Source: CAWDAQ01 sp963800325 (lineage in GTDB: Bacteria > Actinomycetota > Actinomycetes > Actinomycetales > Dermatophilaceae). From it: a stretch of DNA of 64,000 nt. Under the pieces are notes generated by a model. It saw only the letters and a list, made by a program, of their open reading frames with translations. It was not told the origin of the DNA and made no database searches. Below, one piece after another: positions 56,898 to 64,000 of the stretch; the stretch's first letter is position 1; every line of letters begins with the position of its first letter. Made by a program: the position numbers and the translations under genes. The DNA is taken from the NCBI GenBank assembly GCA_963800325.1, contig CAWDAQ010000005.1, forward strand, positions 248,001 to 312,000. Reading direction: 5' to 3'.

Positions 56898-57905
56898 ATG
56901 GCGCGGCTGTGGAGGGTGTCTCCGAACACTCCGGGGTGGGCGCGGCGACGGGTGGGGCGAGGCTTCTCGTACCGCGACGAGAACGGCGAGCCGCTCGGTC
57001 CGGCCGAGGTCCGGCGCGTCAAGGATCTCGTGATCCCACCCGCCTGGCGGGACGTGTGGATCTGCCCGCGCCCGAACGGGCACATCCAGGCCGTCGGCAC
57101 CGACGCCGCGGGACGCCGGCAGTACCTCTACCACCCGCAGTGGCGTCTCGAACGGGACCGGCTCAAGTTCGAGCGGGTCGCCACCGCCGCCCGCGAGCTG
57201 CCCGCCGTGCGCCGCCGGATCGCCGAGCACCTCGCGCTGGAGCGGATGCCGCTCGAGCGGGCGAACGCGGTCGCGGTGCGACTGCTCGACCTCGGCTCGT
57301 TCCGGATCGGCAGCGACGTGTACGCCGACACCAACGGCAGCTTCGGCCTGACGACGATCGAGCGGCGGCACGTCCGGCTCACCGACGGCGTCCTCGTCTT
57401 CCGGTTCACCGGCAAGTCCGGGATCGAGCACACGGTGACGATCGACGACGCCGAGGTCGTCCGCGCGCTCGAGCGGATGCGGCGCCGTCGGGGCGGGGAC
57501 CGCCTCCTCGCCTACCAGGAGGCGCGTCGGTGGGTCGACCTCGACGCGGCCGCCGTGAACCTCTACCTGCGCGAGCTGCTCGGCGCGGACCTCACGGCGA
57601 AGGACTTCCGCACCTGGCACGCGACGGTGGTCGCGGCGACCTCGCTCGCCCTGACCGACGAGCCGGGGACGACGCCGGCGTCGAGGAAGCGGGCGGTGCG
57701 CACCGCTGTCGCCGAGGTCGCCGAGTTCCTCGGCAACACCCCCACGGTCGCGCGGAGCTCCTACATCGACCCTCGGGTGCTCGACCTGTACGAGGACGGC
57801 GTGACGATCGCCGAGGTCGCGCGCAGACGGCACCGCTCCCCCGAGCGGCGGCAGGCCGAGATCGAGAGGGCGGTGCTCGGGCTGCTCCGGCAGGGGGTCA
57901 GCTGA
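56898..57905 (+). CDS. DNA topoisomerase IB (poxvirus type)
   Basis: 335 residues. N-terminal domain with RVSPNTPGWARRRVGRGFSYRDENGE and VKDLVIPPAWRDVWICPRPNGHIQAVG, then a catalytic domain with GSDVYADTNGSFGLTTIERRHV, VFRFTGKSGIEH, FRTWHATVVAA and the active-site Tyr in VARSSYIDPRVL (near residue 290). It nicks and reseals one DNA strand to relax supercoils. ATG at 56898. The stop overlaps the convergent gene at 57898 by eight bases. Confidence 0.95.
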   Translation: MARLWRVSPNTPGWARRRVGRGFSYRDENGEPLGPAEVRRVKDLVIPPAWRDVWICPRPNGHIQAVGTDAAGRRQYLYHPQWRLERDRLKFERVATAARELPAVRRRIAEHLALERMPLERANAVAVRLLDLGSFRIGSDVYADTNGSFGLTTIERRHVRLTDGVLVFRFTGKSGIEHTVTIDDAEVVRALERMRRRRGGDRLLAYQEARRWVDLDAAAVNLYLRELLGADLTAKDFRTWHATVVAATSLALTDEPGTTPASRKRAVRTAVAEVAEFLGNTPTVARSSYIDPRVLDLYEDGVTIAEVARRRHRSPERRQAEIERAVLGLLRQGVS

Positions 57906-58188
57906 CGATCCCGCGGGCCGCGTTCCAGCGGCGGGCGCCGGTGTAGGCGTCGACCATGCCCCAGACCCAGAAGCCCACGAGGACGGGGATGCCGACGAGC
58001 ACGAGCGACAGCGCGAAGCCGACGAGGTAACCGCCGAGGATGCCGATCCCCTTGCCCACCTCGCCGTTGGTCATCGTGCCGACCCCGGGGACGAACAGCG
58101 ACAGCAGCAGGGACAGCGCCGGGTTCTTCGCCGGGACCCGGTAGGAGGGGTACCACGCTCCGGGGGCGCCCTGCACCGGCTGACTCAC
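57898..58188 (-). CDS. TM2-like small membrane protein
   Basis: 96 residues. Proline-rich start then two hydrophobic segments: ALSLLLSLFVPGVGTMTNGEVGKGIGILGGYLVGFALSLVLVGIPVLVGFWVWGMVDAYTGARRWN. This is a TM2-like domain. Function unknown. GTG at 58188, 11 bases after its larger paralogue upstream. Confidence 0.85.
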   Translation of the reverse strand: MSQPVQGAPGAWYPSYRVPAKNPALSLLLSLFVPGVGTMTNGEVGKGIGILGGYLVGFALSLVLVGIPVLVGFWVWGMVDAYTGARRWNAARGIVS

Positions 58189-58198
58189 CGTCCGTCCC

Positions 58199-58897
58199 TC
58201 ACCCCGGCACCCCGTGGGCCGCGTTCCAGCGCTGGGCGCCGGCCCAGGCGTCGGCGAGGCCCCAGACCCAGAAGCCGAGGAGGATGGGGATCCCGACGAG
58301 GACGACGGAGAGCATGAAGCCCATGAGGTAACCCACGAGGATGAAGGTGCCCTTGGCCACCTCGCCGTTGGTCATCGTGCCCACGCCGGGAAGGAAGAAC
58401 GAGATGAGCATCGCGAGCCCGGGGCTCTTGGCGACGACGGGCGGGGCCCAGTACCCCGGCGGCGTGGGCAGGACCGTCGCGGTCTGGACCGACGACGCCC
58501 GCAGGGCGCCGTAGAAGCCGGGCCGGGTGTACGGCCCGCGCCCCAGGGGGGCCCACGGGACGGCCGCGGCCCCGGCGAAGGGTGCCTGCGGGCCCCGCGC
58601 CCGCCCCGCCTGCGTGGCCGGCGTGGGCTGCGCGGCCGGCGTGGGCTGCGTCGCTGGTGTAGCCGGCGTAGCCGGCGTAGCCGGCGTCGCTGGTGTCGCT
58701 GGTGTCGCTGGTGTCGCTGGTGTAGCCGGCGCGGGCTGCGTGGTGTGCGTGGCCGGCCATGGCGTCGCGGCGCCGGGTGGCAGCGCGTGCAGAGTGGGTG
58801 GCGGGGACAGAGCGGGCCGGGGTGCGGGCGGCCTCGCCACCCAGTGCTCCCCGTCCCAGTAGCAGCCCCGGACGTCGGGCGACGGGTGGGAGCCCAT
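58199..58897 (-). CDS. TM2-like membrane protein with Ala-Thr-Pro repeats
   Basis: 232 residues. The last ~80 residues are strongly similar to the neighbouring 96-residue protein (PGVGTMTNGEV, GFWVWGLADAWAGAQRWNAAHG), so the two arose by tandem duplication. The N-terminal extension has a YWDGEHWV motif resembling DUF2510-type segments, then a run of about eight Ala-Thr-Pro units from 9-base DNA repeats (58650-58731). ATG at 58897. The disordered region would be cytoplasmic and may vary in length between strains. Confidence 0.85.
   Translation of the reverse strand: MGSHPSPDVRGCYWDGEHWVARPPAPRPALSPPPTLHALPPGAATPWPATHTTQPAPATPATPATPATPATPATPATPATPATQPTPAAQPTPATQAGRARGPQAPFAGAAAVPWAPLGRGPYTRPGFYGALRASSVQTATVLPTPPGYWAPPVVAKSPGLAMLISFFLPGVGTMTNGEVAKGTFILVGYLMGFMLSVVLVGIPILLGFWVWGLADAWAGAQRWNAAHGVPG
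58650..58731. repeat. 9-base tandem repeat (VNTR) inside a TM2-like gene
   Basis: About nine copies of two interleaved 9-mers, GTCGCTGGT and GTAGCCGGC, which keep the frame and encode Ala-Thr-Pro. Copy number changes would not break the frame. Confidence 0.85.
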
Positions 58898-58966
58898 ACC
58901 TCATCCTCCCCTCGCGGACCGGCGGGCGCAGCGGCCACGCACCTTGCCCGAAGGCTACCCCGCCGC

Positions 58967-60262
58967 TCAGCACCTGCGCGGTGGTCCGGTCCCGGTGTGC
59001 CAGGTGACCCCGGTCGGGCCCACGGTGGCGGTGAGGTCGCGGGCGTGGACGTGGGTGTGGTGGCGGGCGCAGAGGAGTGCGAGGTTGTCCAGGTCGGTGC
59101 GCCCCCCGCGGGCCCAGTGCCGGACGTGGTGGGCGTGGCACCAGCCCGGCGGCCGCGAGCACCCCGGGTAGGTGCACCCGCCGTCCCGCACCCAGAGCGT
59201 CTTGAGCAGCCTCGGGGTGACCAGCCGTTGGTCACGTCCGACGTCGAGCACCTCACCGGACGAGCCGAGCACGACGGGCAGCACGGACGCGTCGCAGGCG
59301 AGTCGTCGCACGACGTGCGGGGCGAGCAGCCCGCCGGTGGCGGTGGTCCCCGCACCCGTCGCGGGGCCCGCGGTGGCCCCCGCCGCCTCGAGCCGGCCGC
59401 GCAACGTGTCGAAGTCGATCGTCACGACGACGGACGCCTTCGTCGTGACCGGCACCCCCGGCGCCGAGGCCACGGCCCGCGAGACCATCTCGATCAGGGC
59501 GTCCGCCCGCCGCTGGTGGGACGAGCGCAGGTCCGGGCCTGCCTCCGCGGACGGCTCGGGGGCGGCGAGCGGACTCAGGGCCGCCTCGAGGGTCTCCGCC
59601 GCCTCGGGGTCGAGACGCAGGAGGTAGTCGAGCATTCCGGAGCCGTCGTCCCGCCCCGCGGTGAGCGCCCGCATCCGCGCGAGCGTGGCCTGCTCCCGGT
59701 CGAGGGCGCCCTCGCGGCCGTACCGGGCCACGATGCGGGTGCGCAGCTCGCGCACCGCCCGGATGCCGTGGTCGCACCCGACGGACACCATGCCGTCGAG
59801 CACGGCCGGGGCGGCCTCCGGGGTGAGCTGGGGCGCGAGCCTGCCGTACTCGGCCAGGACCGCCTGGGCGACCGTGAGGGGGAGGCGTCCCTCGAGCACG
59901 GCCTCCGCCACGGGCCGCAGGTCCCGGCTCCGGCCCGCGTCGGCGACCGCGACGACCCGCTTGGCCTCGCCGGCCGTCGACGCGGGTGAGGCCGCGAGGA
60001 CCCAGTCCACCGGGGAGGCTGCTCCGGACTCGCCGACCAGGCCCCGCTCCACGGCCTCCCGGGTGAGCGCGACCCGGGCGGAGTCGAGCGCGACCGCGAG
60101 CGCCCCCGAGGCCGCCATGAGCGCGGTCACGTCCGCGTTCGTCACCCGCTGCGGCTCGGCTGCGAGACCCGTCAGCCGTCGGGTGGCCTCGCCGAGGACG
60201 GCGGCGACGTCGATGCTGCCCGTCGGCCCGGCACCCTCGGTGGTGTCCATGTCTTCGATCAT
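58967..60262 (-). CDS. DUF222 and HNH endonuclease domain protein
   Basis: 431 residues. The N-terminal and central part is the helical DUF222 region (TLARMRALTAGRDDGSGMLDYLLRLDPEAAETLEAAL). The C-terminus carries an HNH nuclease: CTYPGCSRPPGWCHAHHVRHWARGGRTDLDNLALLCARHHTHVH, with paired Cys and the His-His-Asn-His signature. These proteins are abundant and variable in actinobacteria, and may be mobile or selfish; the target is unknown. ATG at 60262 is used; 60250 is an alternative. Confidence 0.9.
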   Translation of the reverse strand: MIEDMDTTEGAGPTGSIDVAAVLGEATRRLTGLAAEPQRVTNADVTALMAASGALAVALDSARVALTREAVERGLVGESGAASPVDWVLAASPASTAGEAKRVVAVADAGRSRDLRPVAEAVLEGRLPLTVAQAVLAEYGRLAPQLTPEAAPAVLDGMVSVGCDHGIRAVRELRTRIVARYGREGALDREQATLARMRALTAGRDDGSGMLDYLLRLDPEAAETLEAALSPLAAPEPSAEAGPDLRSSHQRRADALIEMVSRAVASAPGVPVTTKASVVVTIDFDTLRGRLEAAGATAGPATGAGTTATGGLLAPHVVRRLACDASVLPVVLGSSGEVLDVGRDQRLVTPRLLKTLWVRDGGCTYPGCSRPPGWCHAHHVRHWARGGRTDLDNLALLCARHHTHVHARDLTATVGPTGVTWHTGTGPPRRC

Positions 60263-60343
60263 ACGTTCGACCACCGACAGCCGAACGGGGTCGTCCACAG
60301 GCATCCGGACGCCGACGAACGGGTCGCGGGACGAGCGTGTCGG

Positions 60344-61801
60344 TCAGGTGCCGGCGTCCGAAGCGCGCCCGCGCGCGCCGAGGCCCGCCGGGCCGAGGCC
60401 GCGGATCGAGGCGTCGAGGACCTCGACCGTGTGCGCGAGCGCGAGCCGGGCACCCGAGCGCTCCAGGGCTGCAGCGACCTGCATGAGGCACCCCGGGTTC
60501 GCGGTGACGAGCACGTCGGCCCCCGTGGCGAGGACACCCGCGGCCTTCCGGTCCCCCAGCTCGGCGGCGGCATCCGGGTGGAGGAGGTTGTAGACGCCCG
60601 CCGACCCGCAGCACAGGTCGCCCTCGGGGACCTCGCGGAGCTCGAGCCCGGGGACCTCCCGCAGCAGCGCACGCGGCTGCGCCCGGACGCCCTGGGCGTG
60701 GGCGAGGTGGCAGGCGTCGTGGTAGGCGACGGCCACCGGCAGCGGGCGCCGCTCGGCGACCGTCCCGGCCTCGGCGAGCAGCTCGGTGACGTCGCGGACC
60801 CGGCCGGCGAGGGCGCGCGCCCGCTCGGCCCAGGCCGGGTCGTCGGCGAGCAGGTCGGCGTACTCCTTCATCGCCGAGCCGCATCCCGCGGAGTTGACGA
60901 CGACGCGGTCGACCTCCGCGCGCTCGAGCTCGGCGACGAGGTCCCGGGCGAAGCGCTGTGCCTCGGCCCTGCGTCCGGTGTGCGCGGAGAGCGCCCCGCA
61001 GCACCCCTGCCCGGGGGGCGCGAGGACGTCGAAGCCCTCCGCGGCGAGCACCCGCACGGTCGCGGCGTTGACGCCCGGGAAGAACTCGCGCTGGACGCAG
61101 CCGAGCAGCAGGCCGACCCGGCCCCGCCGCCTCCCGCGGGCCGGCGTGAACGCCGGCACCGGCTCCCGGGAGGTGACCGGCGGCGCGAGGCGCTCCATGA
61201 CCGCCAGCGACGGGGAGATCCGCTCGAGGACGCCGGTCCGGCGCAGCAGCCGCGAGAGCCCGCTGCGCTGGTGCAGCCGGAGGGGGCCGCGGAGTGCCCG
61301 CAGACGCCTCGGGTGGGGGAACAGCCCGAAGACCGCGGCGCGCAGCAGCCGCTCGCCCGGGGGGCGGTCGTACCGGCGCTCGACCTGGGCGCGGGTGGCC
61401 TCGATGAGCTTGTCGTACCGCACCCCGGAGGGGCAGGCGGTGACGCAGGCCATGCACCCCAGGCAGGCGTCGACGTGCCCGACCATCGACTCCGTGAGCG
61501 GCTCGCCGCCCAGGCCCTCGCCCACGAGGTAGATCCGGCCGCGGGGCGAGTCCATCTCCTCGCCCCAGAGGACGTACGTCGGGCACGACGGCAGGCAGAA
61601 CCCGCAGTGGACGCAGTCGGCGACGATGTCCGCCGACGGTCGGTGGTCGTCGTCGAACGCCGGTCCCCCGGGCTGGACGGGGGCGGCGGTCAGGCGTCGG
61701 TCGGTCCCGAGCGTGCCGGTCGGGGTGTCGAGGGGGAGACCGGTCGGACCGTCGCGGCGGTCGGCGTCCCCGTCCGCCTCCGCGCCGTCGTCCCGGGCCA
61801 T
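60344..61801 (-). CDS. glcF: Glycolate oxidase iron-sulfur subunit GlcF
   Basis: 485 residues. Two 4Fe-4S ferredoxin motifs near the N-terminus (CVHCGFCLPSCPTYV and CLGCMACVTACPSGV) are followed by two CCG-type cysteine domains (GQGCCGALSAHTGRRAEA and CCGSAGVYNLL). GlcF passes electrons from the flavin subunits to the membrane quinone. ATG at 61801 overlaps the glcE stop by one base (TGATG). The Asp-rich N-terminal ~45 residues are an extension relative to E. coli. Confidence 0.93.
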   Translation of the reverse strand: MARDDGAEADGDADRRDGPTGLPLDTPTGTLGTDRRLTAAPVQPGGPAFDDDHRPSADIVADCVHCGFCLPSCPTYVLWGEEMDSPRGRIYLVGEGLGGEPLTESMVGHVDACLGCMACVTACPSGVRYDKLIEATRAQVERRYDRPPGERLLRAAVFGLFPHPRRLRALRGPLRLHQRSGLSRLLRRTGVLERISPSLAVMERLAPPVTSREPVPAFTPARGRRRGRVGLLLGCVQREFFPGVNAATVRVLAAEGFDVLAPPGQGCCGALSAHTGRRAEAQRFARDLVAELERAEVDRVVVNSAGCGSAMKEYADLLADDPAWAERARALAGRVRDVTELLAEAGTVAERRPLPVAVAYHDACHLAHAQGVRAQPRALLREVPGLELREVPEGDLCCGSAGVYNLLHPDAAAELGDRKAAGVLATGADVLVTANPGCLMQVAAALERSGARLALAHTVEVLDASIRGLGPAGLGARGRASDAGT

Positions 61802-63138
61802 CAGATGCCTCCCACGAAGCGCCCCGGGGCGAGCCGCCGCTCGGGGTCGAACTGCCGCTTGACCGCCCGCATGAGCTCCAGGCCTGCCACCGGTCCCCAC
61901 ACGTCGCAGCCGTCCGCGACCGCCGCTGGGGCGTCGAGCAGGACCGCGGTGCCGCCGAAGCCGGCGGACCGGGCACGGACTGCCTCGAGGAACCCGTCGA
62001 GCCCCCCACGCCCGGCCGTGCCGCCGAGGGGACCGGCGACGGCGACGAGGGCGGTCCCGACCGCGGGGCTGCCCCGGAGGGCCACCCGGAGCCCGGCCAC
62101 CTCGGCCGCCGCGTCGACGGAGCGCAGCAGCGGCCCGAGGCCGGCGATCTCGTGGGTCACCTTGACCAGGGCGTCCCCCTCGTCGGCGGCCGGTCCCGCG
62201 AGCCTGCCGGCGCCGTGGTCCCGGGCGACGCCACCGGCGTGGTCGCCGACCCGCGGCTCGCTCCCCCACCACGGCGGCGGGTCCGGCTCGCTGACCGCGC
62301 CCTCGCCGAGGGTCATGAGCACCCGCTCGGCCCTGGCGTCGACACCGGGTCCGGTGCCCTCGAGCAGGACGACGAGGCAGGACCTCCCGTCGCCGGGCCG
62401 GTCGAGCTCGACGGCTGCCGGGACGACCTGGGAGTGGACGACGTCCCGGACGCTGCCGACGAGACGCTCGTCGGAGTCGGTCGTCACGCCCACCCACCGC
62501 CGGGCCTCGGGCACGGGGTGGAGCCGGAAGGCGACCTCGGTGAGGACCCCGAGGGTGCCGAAGGAGCCGGTGAGGAGCTTACCGAGGTCGTAGCCGGCGA
62601 CGTTCTTGACGACCTTGCCCCCGGCGTGGGCGACGACCCCGTCGGCGCGGACCACGCGGACCCCGATGACGAGGTCGCGCACGGCGCCGTGCGCGAGCCG
62701 CAGCGGCCCGGTGGCCCCGGCGGCGACCGCGCCGCCGACGGTCCCGGCGCGAGGCGGGTCGATGCCGAGCCGCTGCCCGGACGCGGCGAGGTCGCCGGCG
62801 AGGTCGTGCAGGCGTCGGCCCGCGCCGACGACGGCGACGAGGTCCCCCGCGGCGTGCTCGACGAGGGCGTCCATCCGCGTGGTGTCGAGCACGAGGTCCG
62901 CCCGCTCCGGTGGCCGGCCCCAGCCGATCTTGGTTCCCGCGCCACGGACGAGCACGGCGAGCCCGTGTACCGACGCGGCCCGCAGCACCGCCGAGGTCTC
63001 GCTCGTGCTCGCCGGGCTCGCGACCCAGTCCGGGACGGCGCCGGGAACCGCGTCGTCCGGGCCCGCGGCCCGCGCGTACCCGTTCGTCGCGGCGCGCAGG
63101 TCCCCCAGGACGGTGGTGACACCCGTCGGGAGCCCCAT
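61801..63138 (-). CDS. glcE: Glycolate oxidase FAD-binding subunit GlcE
   Basis: 445 residues, PCMH-type FAD domain: VLRAASVHGLAVLVRGAGTKIGWG, DTTRMDALVEHAAGDLVAVVGAG, GTVGGAVAAGATGPLRLAHGAVRDLVIGVRVV and GGKVVKNVAGYDLGKLLTGSFGTLGVLTEV. Together with GlcD and GlcF it forms the glycolate dehydrogenase that makes glyoxylate. The start overlaps the glcD stop (TGATG). Residues ~290-340 are a poorly conserved linker. Confidence 0.92.
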   Translation of the reverse strand: MGLPTGVTTVLGDLRAATNGYARAAGPDDAVPGAVPDWVASPASTSETSAVLRAASVHGLAVLVRGAGTKIGWGRPPERADLVLDTTRMDALVEHAAGDLVAVVGAGRRLHDLAGDLAASGQRLGIDPPRAGTVGGAVAAGATGPLRLAHGAVRDLVIGVRVVRADGVVAHAGGKVVKNVAGYDLGKLLTGSFGTLGVLTEVAFRLHPVPEARRWVGVTTDSDERLVGSVRDVVHSQVVPAAVELDRPGDGRSCLVVLLEGTGPGVDARAERVLMTLGEGAVSEPDPPPWWGSEPRVGDHAGGVARDHGAGRLAGPAADEGDALVKVTHEIAGLGPLLRSVDAAAEVAGLRVALRGSPAVGTALVAVAGPLGGTAGRGGLDGFLEAVRARSAGFGGTAVLLDAPAAVADGCDVWGPVAGLELMRAVKRQFDPERRLAPGRFVGGI

Positions 63139-64000
63139 CAGAACACCTCCGCGACGCCGGACCCGGCGAGCGGGTGCACACCGCGGTGCCGTCCCGGGAC
63201 CTCGCCGCACAGCCGTGGGGTCGGGAAGACCTTGCCGGGGTTGGAGATGCCTGCGGGGTCGAAGGCGCACCGGAGCAGCTGCATCGTGTCGAGGTCGTCG
63301 TCGGTGAACATCCGCGGCATGTACTTCGCCTTGTCGGACCCGACGCCGTGCTCTCCCGTGATGGAGCCGCCGTGCTCGATGCAGAGGTCGAGGATGGCGC
63401 CGGAGACCTCCTCGGCACGCTCGGCCTCGCCCTCGACGGCGTCGTCGAAGAGGACCAGGGGGTGGAGGTTGCCGTCGCCGGCGTGGAAGACGTTCGCCAC
63501 CCGCACGCCGGCCTCGGCCGACACCCGGGCGATCCGGGTGAGTACCTCGGGGAGCGCGGTGCGCGGGATGACCCCGTCCTGGACGATGTAGTCAGGGCTG
63601 ATCCGCCCGACCGCGGCGAACGCCGACTTGCGGCCCTTCCAGAACAGCGCCCGCTCGGCGTCGTCGGCCGCGATCCTGATCTCGAAGGCGCCCTGCTCGT
63701 CGCAGTGCCGCCGGACGTGGCCGAACTGGTGCTCGACCTCGGCCGCCGGACCGTCGAGCTCGACGACGAGGACCGCGCCGGCCCCGGCGGGGTAGCCGCA
63801 CTGGACGGCCGCCTCGGCGGCCTCGATGGCGAGCGCGTCCATCATCTCGATGGCGGCCGGGATGACGCCGGCGCCGATGATCGCCGAGACCGCCGCGCCC
63901 GCCCGGTCGGTGTCGGGGAACGCGGCGAGCAGCGTGCGCACCTCCTCCGGGCTCCGGGTGAGCCGGACGGTGACGCGGGTCGCGATGCCGAGCGTCCCCT
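63138..64000 (-). CDS. glcD: Glycolate oxidase subunit GlcD, partial at its 5' end
   Basis: The last 286 codons are inside the window. The reading frame runs off the right end without a start (GTLGIATRVTVRLTRSPEE at the edge). Seen are RISPDYIVQDGVIPRTALPEVL, VANVFHAGDGNLHPLVLFD, EHGGSITGEHGVGSDKAKYM (FAD C-terminal domain), and FDPAGISNPGKVFP at the end. The sequence fits the FAD-linked oxidase C-terminal domain of GlcD. It is the first gene of the operon glcD-glcE-glcF. Confidence 0.92.
   Translation of the reverse strand, partial: GTLGIATRVTVRLTRSPEEVRTLLAAFPDTDRAGAAVSAIIGAGVIPAAIEMMDALAIEAAEAAVQCGYPAGAGAVLVVELDGPAAEVEHQFGHVRRHCDEQGAFEIRIAADDAERALFWKGRKSAFAAVGRISPDYIVQDGVIPRTALPEVLTRIARVSAEAGVRVANVFHAGDGNLHPLVLFDDAVEGEAERAEEVSGAILDLCIEHGGSITGEHGVGSDKAKYMPRMFTDDDLDTMQLLRCAFDPAGISNPGKVFPTPRLCGEVPGRHRGVHPLAGSGVAEVF

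Noticed and set aside
58650..58731. Possible CRISPR-like direct repeats
   Set aside because: Units are 9 bases with no spacers, in frame within a gene; a coding VNTR.

Overview
The window is about 64 kb of very GC-rich DNA (low-to-mid 70s % by eye) from an actinomycete chromosome. The evidence is a complete Actinobacteria-type dcw (division and cell wall) cluster with DivIVA, SepF and YggT and no FtsA or MinCDE, two SAM-IV riboswitches, a HrdB/SigA-type sigma factor with a Lys/Ala/Ser-rich N-terminus, a DUF222-HNH protein, and frequent GTG starts with GTGA/ATGA stop-start overlaps. The DUF6318 lipoprotein next to a PKD-like secreted gene suggests Micrococcales, perhaps an Intrasporangiaceae relative. 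That placement is a tentative inference.

Layout. 1-20655 (minus): lspA (partial), a DksA/TraR-type zinc-finger gene, divIVA, yggT, sepF, yggS, pgeF, ftsZ, ftsQ, murC, murG, ftsW, murD, mraY, murF, murE, ftsI, ftsL, rsmH, mraZ. Most genes from murE to murC overlap by 3-4 bases and are probably translationally coupled. 20656-21053 is a divergent control region with MraZ-box-like repeats on both strands. 21054-27912 (plus): a moxR / DUF58 / transglutaminase operon with two membrane-protein genes behind it. 28155-28658 is a lower-GC secreted-protein gene. 28728-30987 (minus) holds sigA and a UspA-like gene. 31067-32383 (minus) holds metX with promoter and SAM-IV riboswitch.

32431-43026: DUF4192, DUF1232 and EcsC-like genes (minus), a thiosulfate sulfurtransferase/SufE pair and a family-A DNA polymerase (plus), then a PAC2 protein and the helicase HrpA (minus). 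43135-44663: a two-gene ESX/WXG-like set. 44860-46443: metY with the second SAM-IV riboswitch and a long leader. 46629-48184: a DUF6318 lipoprotein and a secreted PKD-like gene broken by two compensating frameshifts. 48266-57905: mixed metabolism, including aldo/keto reductase, deazaflavin oxidoreductase, DUF2237, HIT, L-2-hydroxyglutarate oxidase, quinol monooxygenase, CaiB/BaiF CoA-transferase, ornithine aminotransferase, alpha/beta hydrolase and topoisomerase IB. 57898-60262: two TM2-like paralogues and an HNH/DUF222 gene. 60344-64000: a glcF-glcE-glcD oxidase operon, with glcD cut by the window end.

Functional themes are peptidoglycan precursor synthesis with septum assembly, and methionine synthesis (metX and metY each behind a SAM-IV switch). 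The most unusual non-coding signal is a family of palindromic repeats at three intergenic sites. They always start within about 14 bases of the upstream stop codon and always have the same orientation relative to transcription. No tRNA, rRNA, CRISPR array, insertion sequence or prophage was seen.
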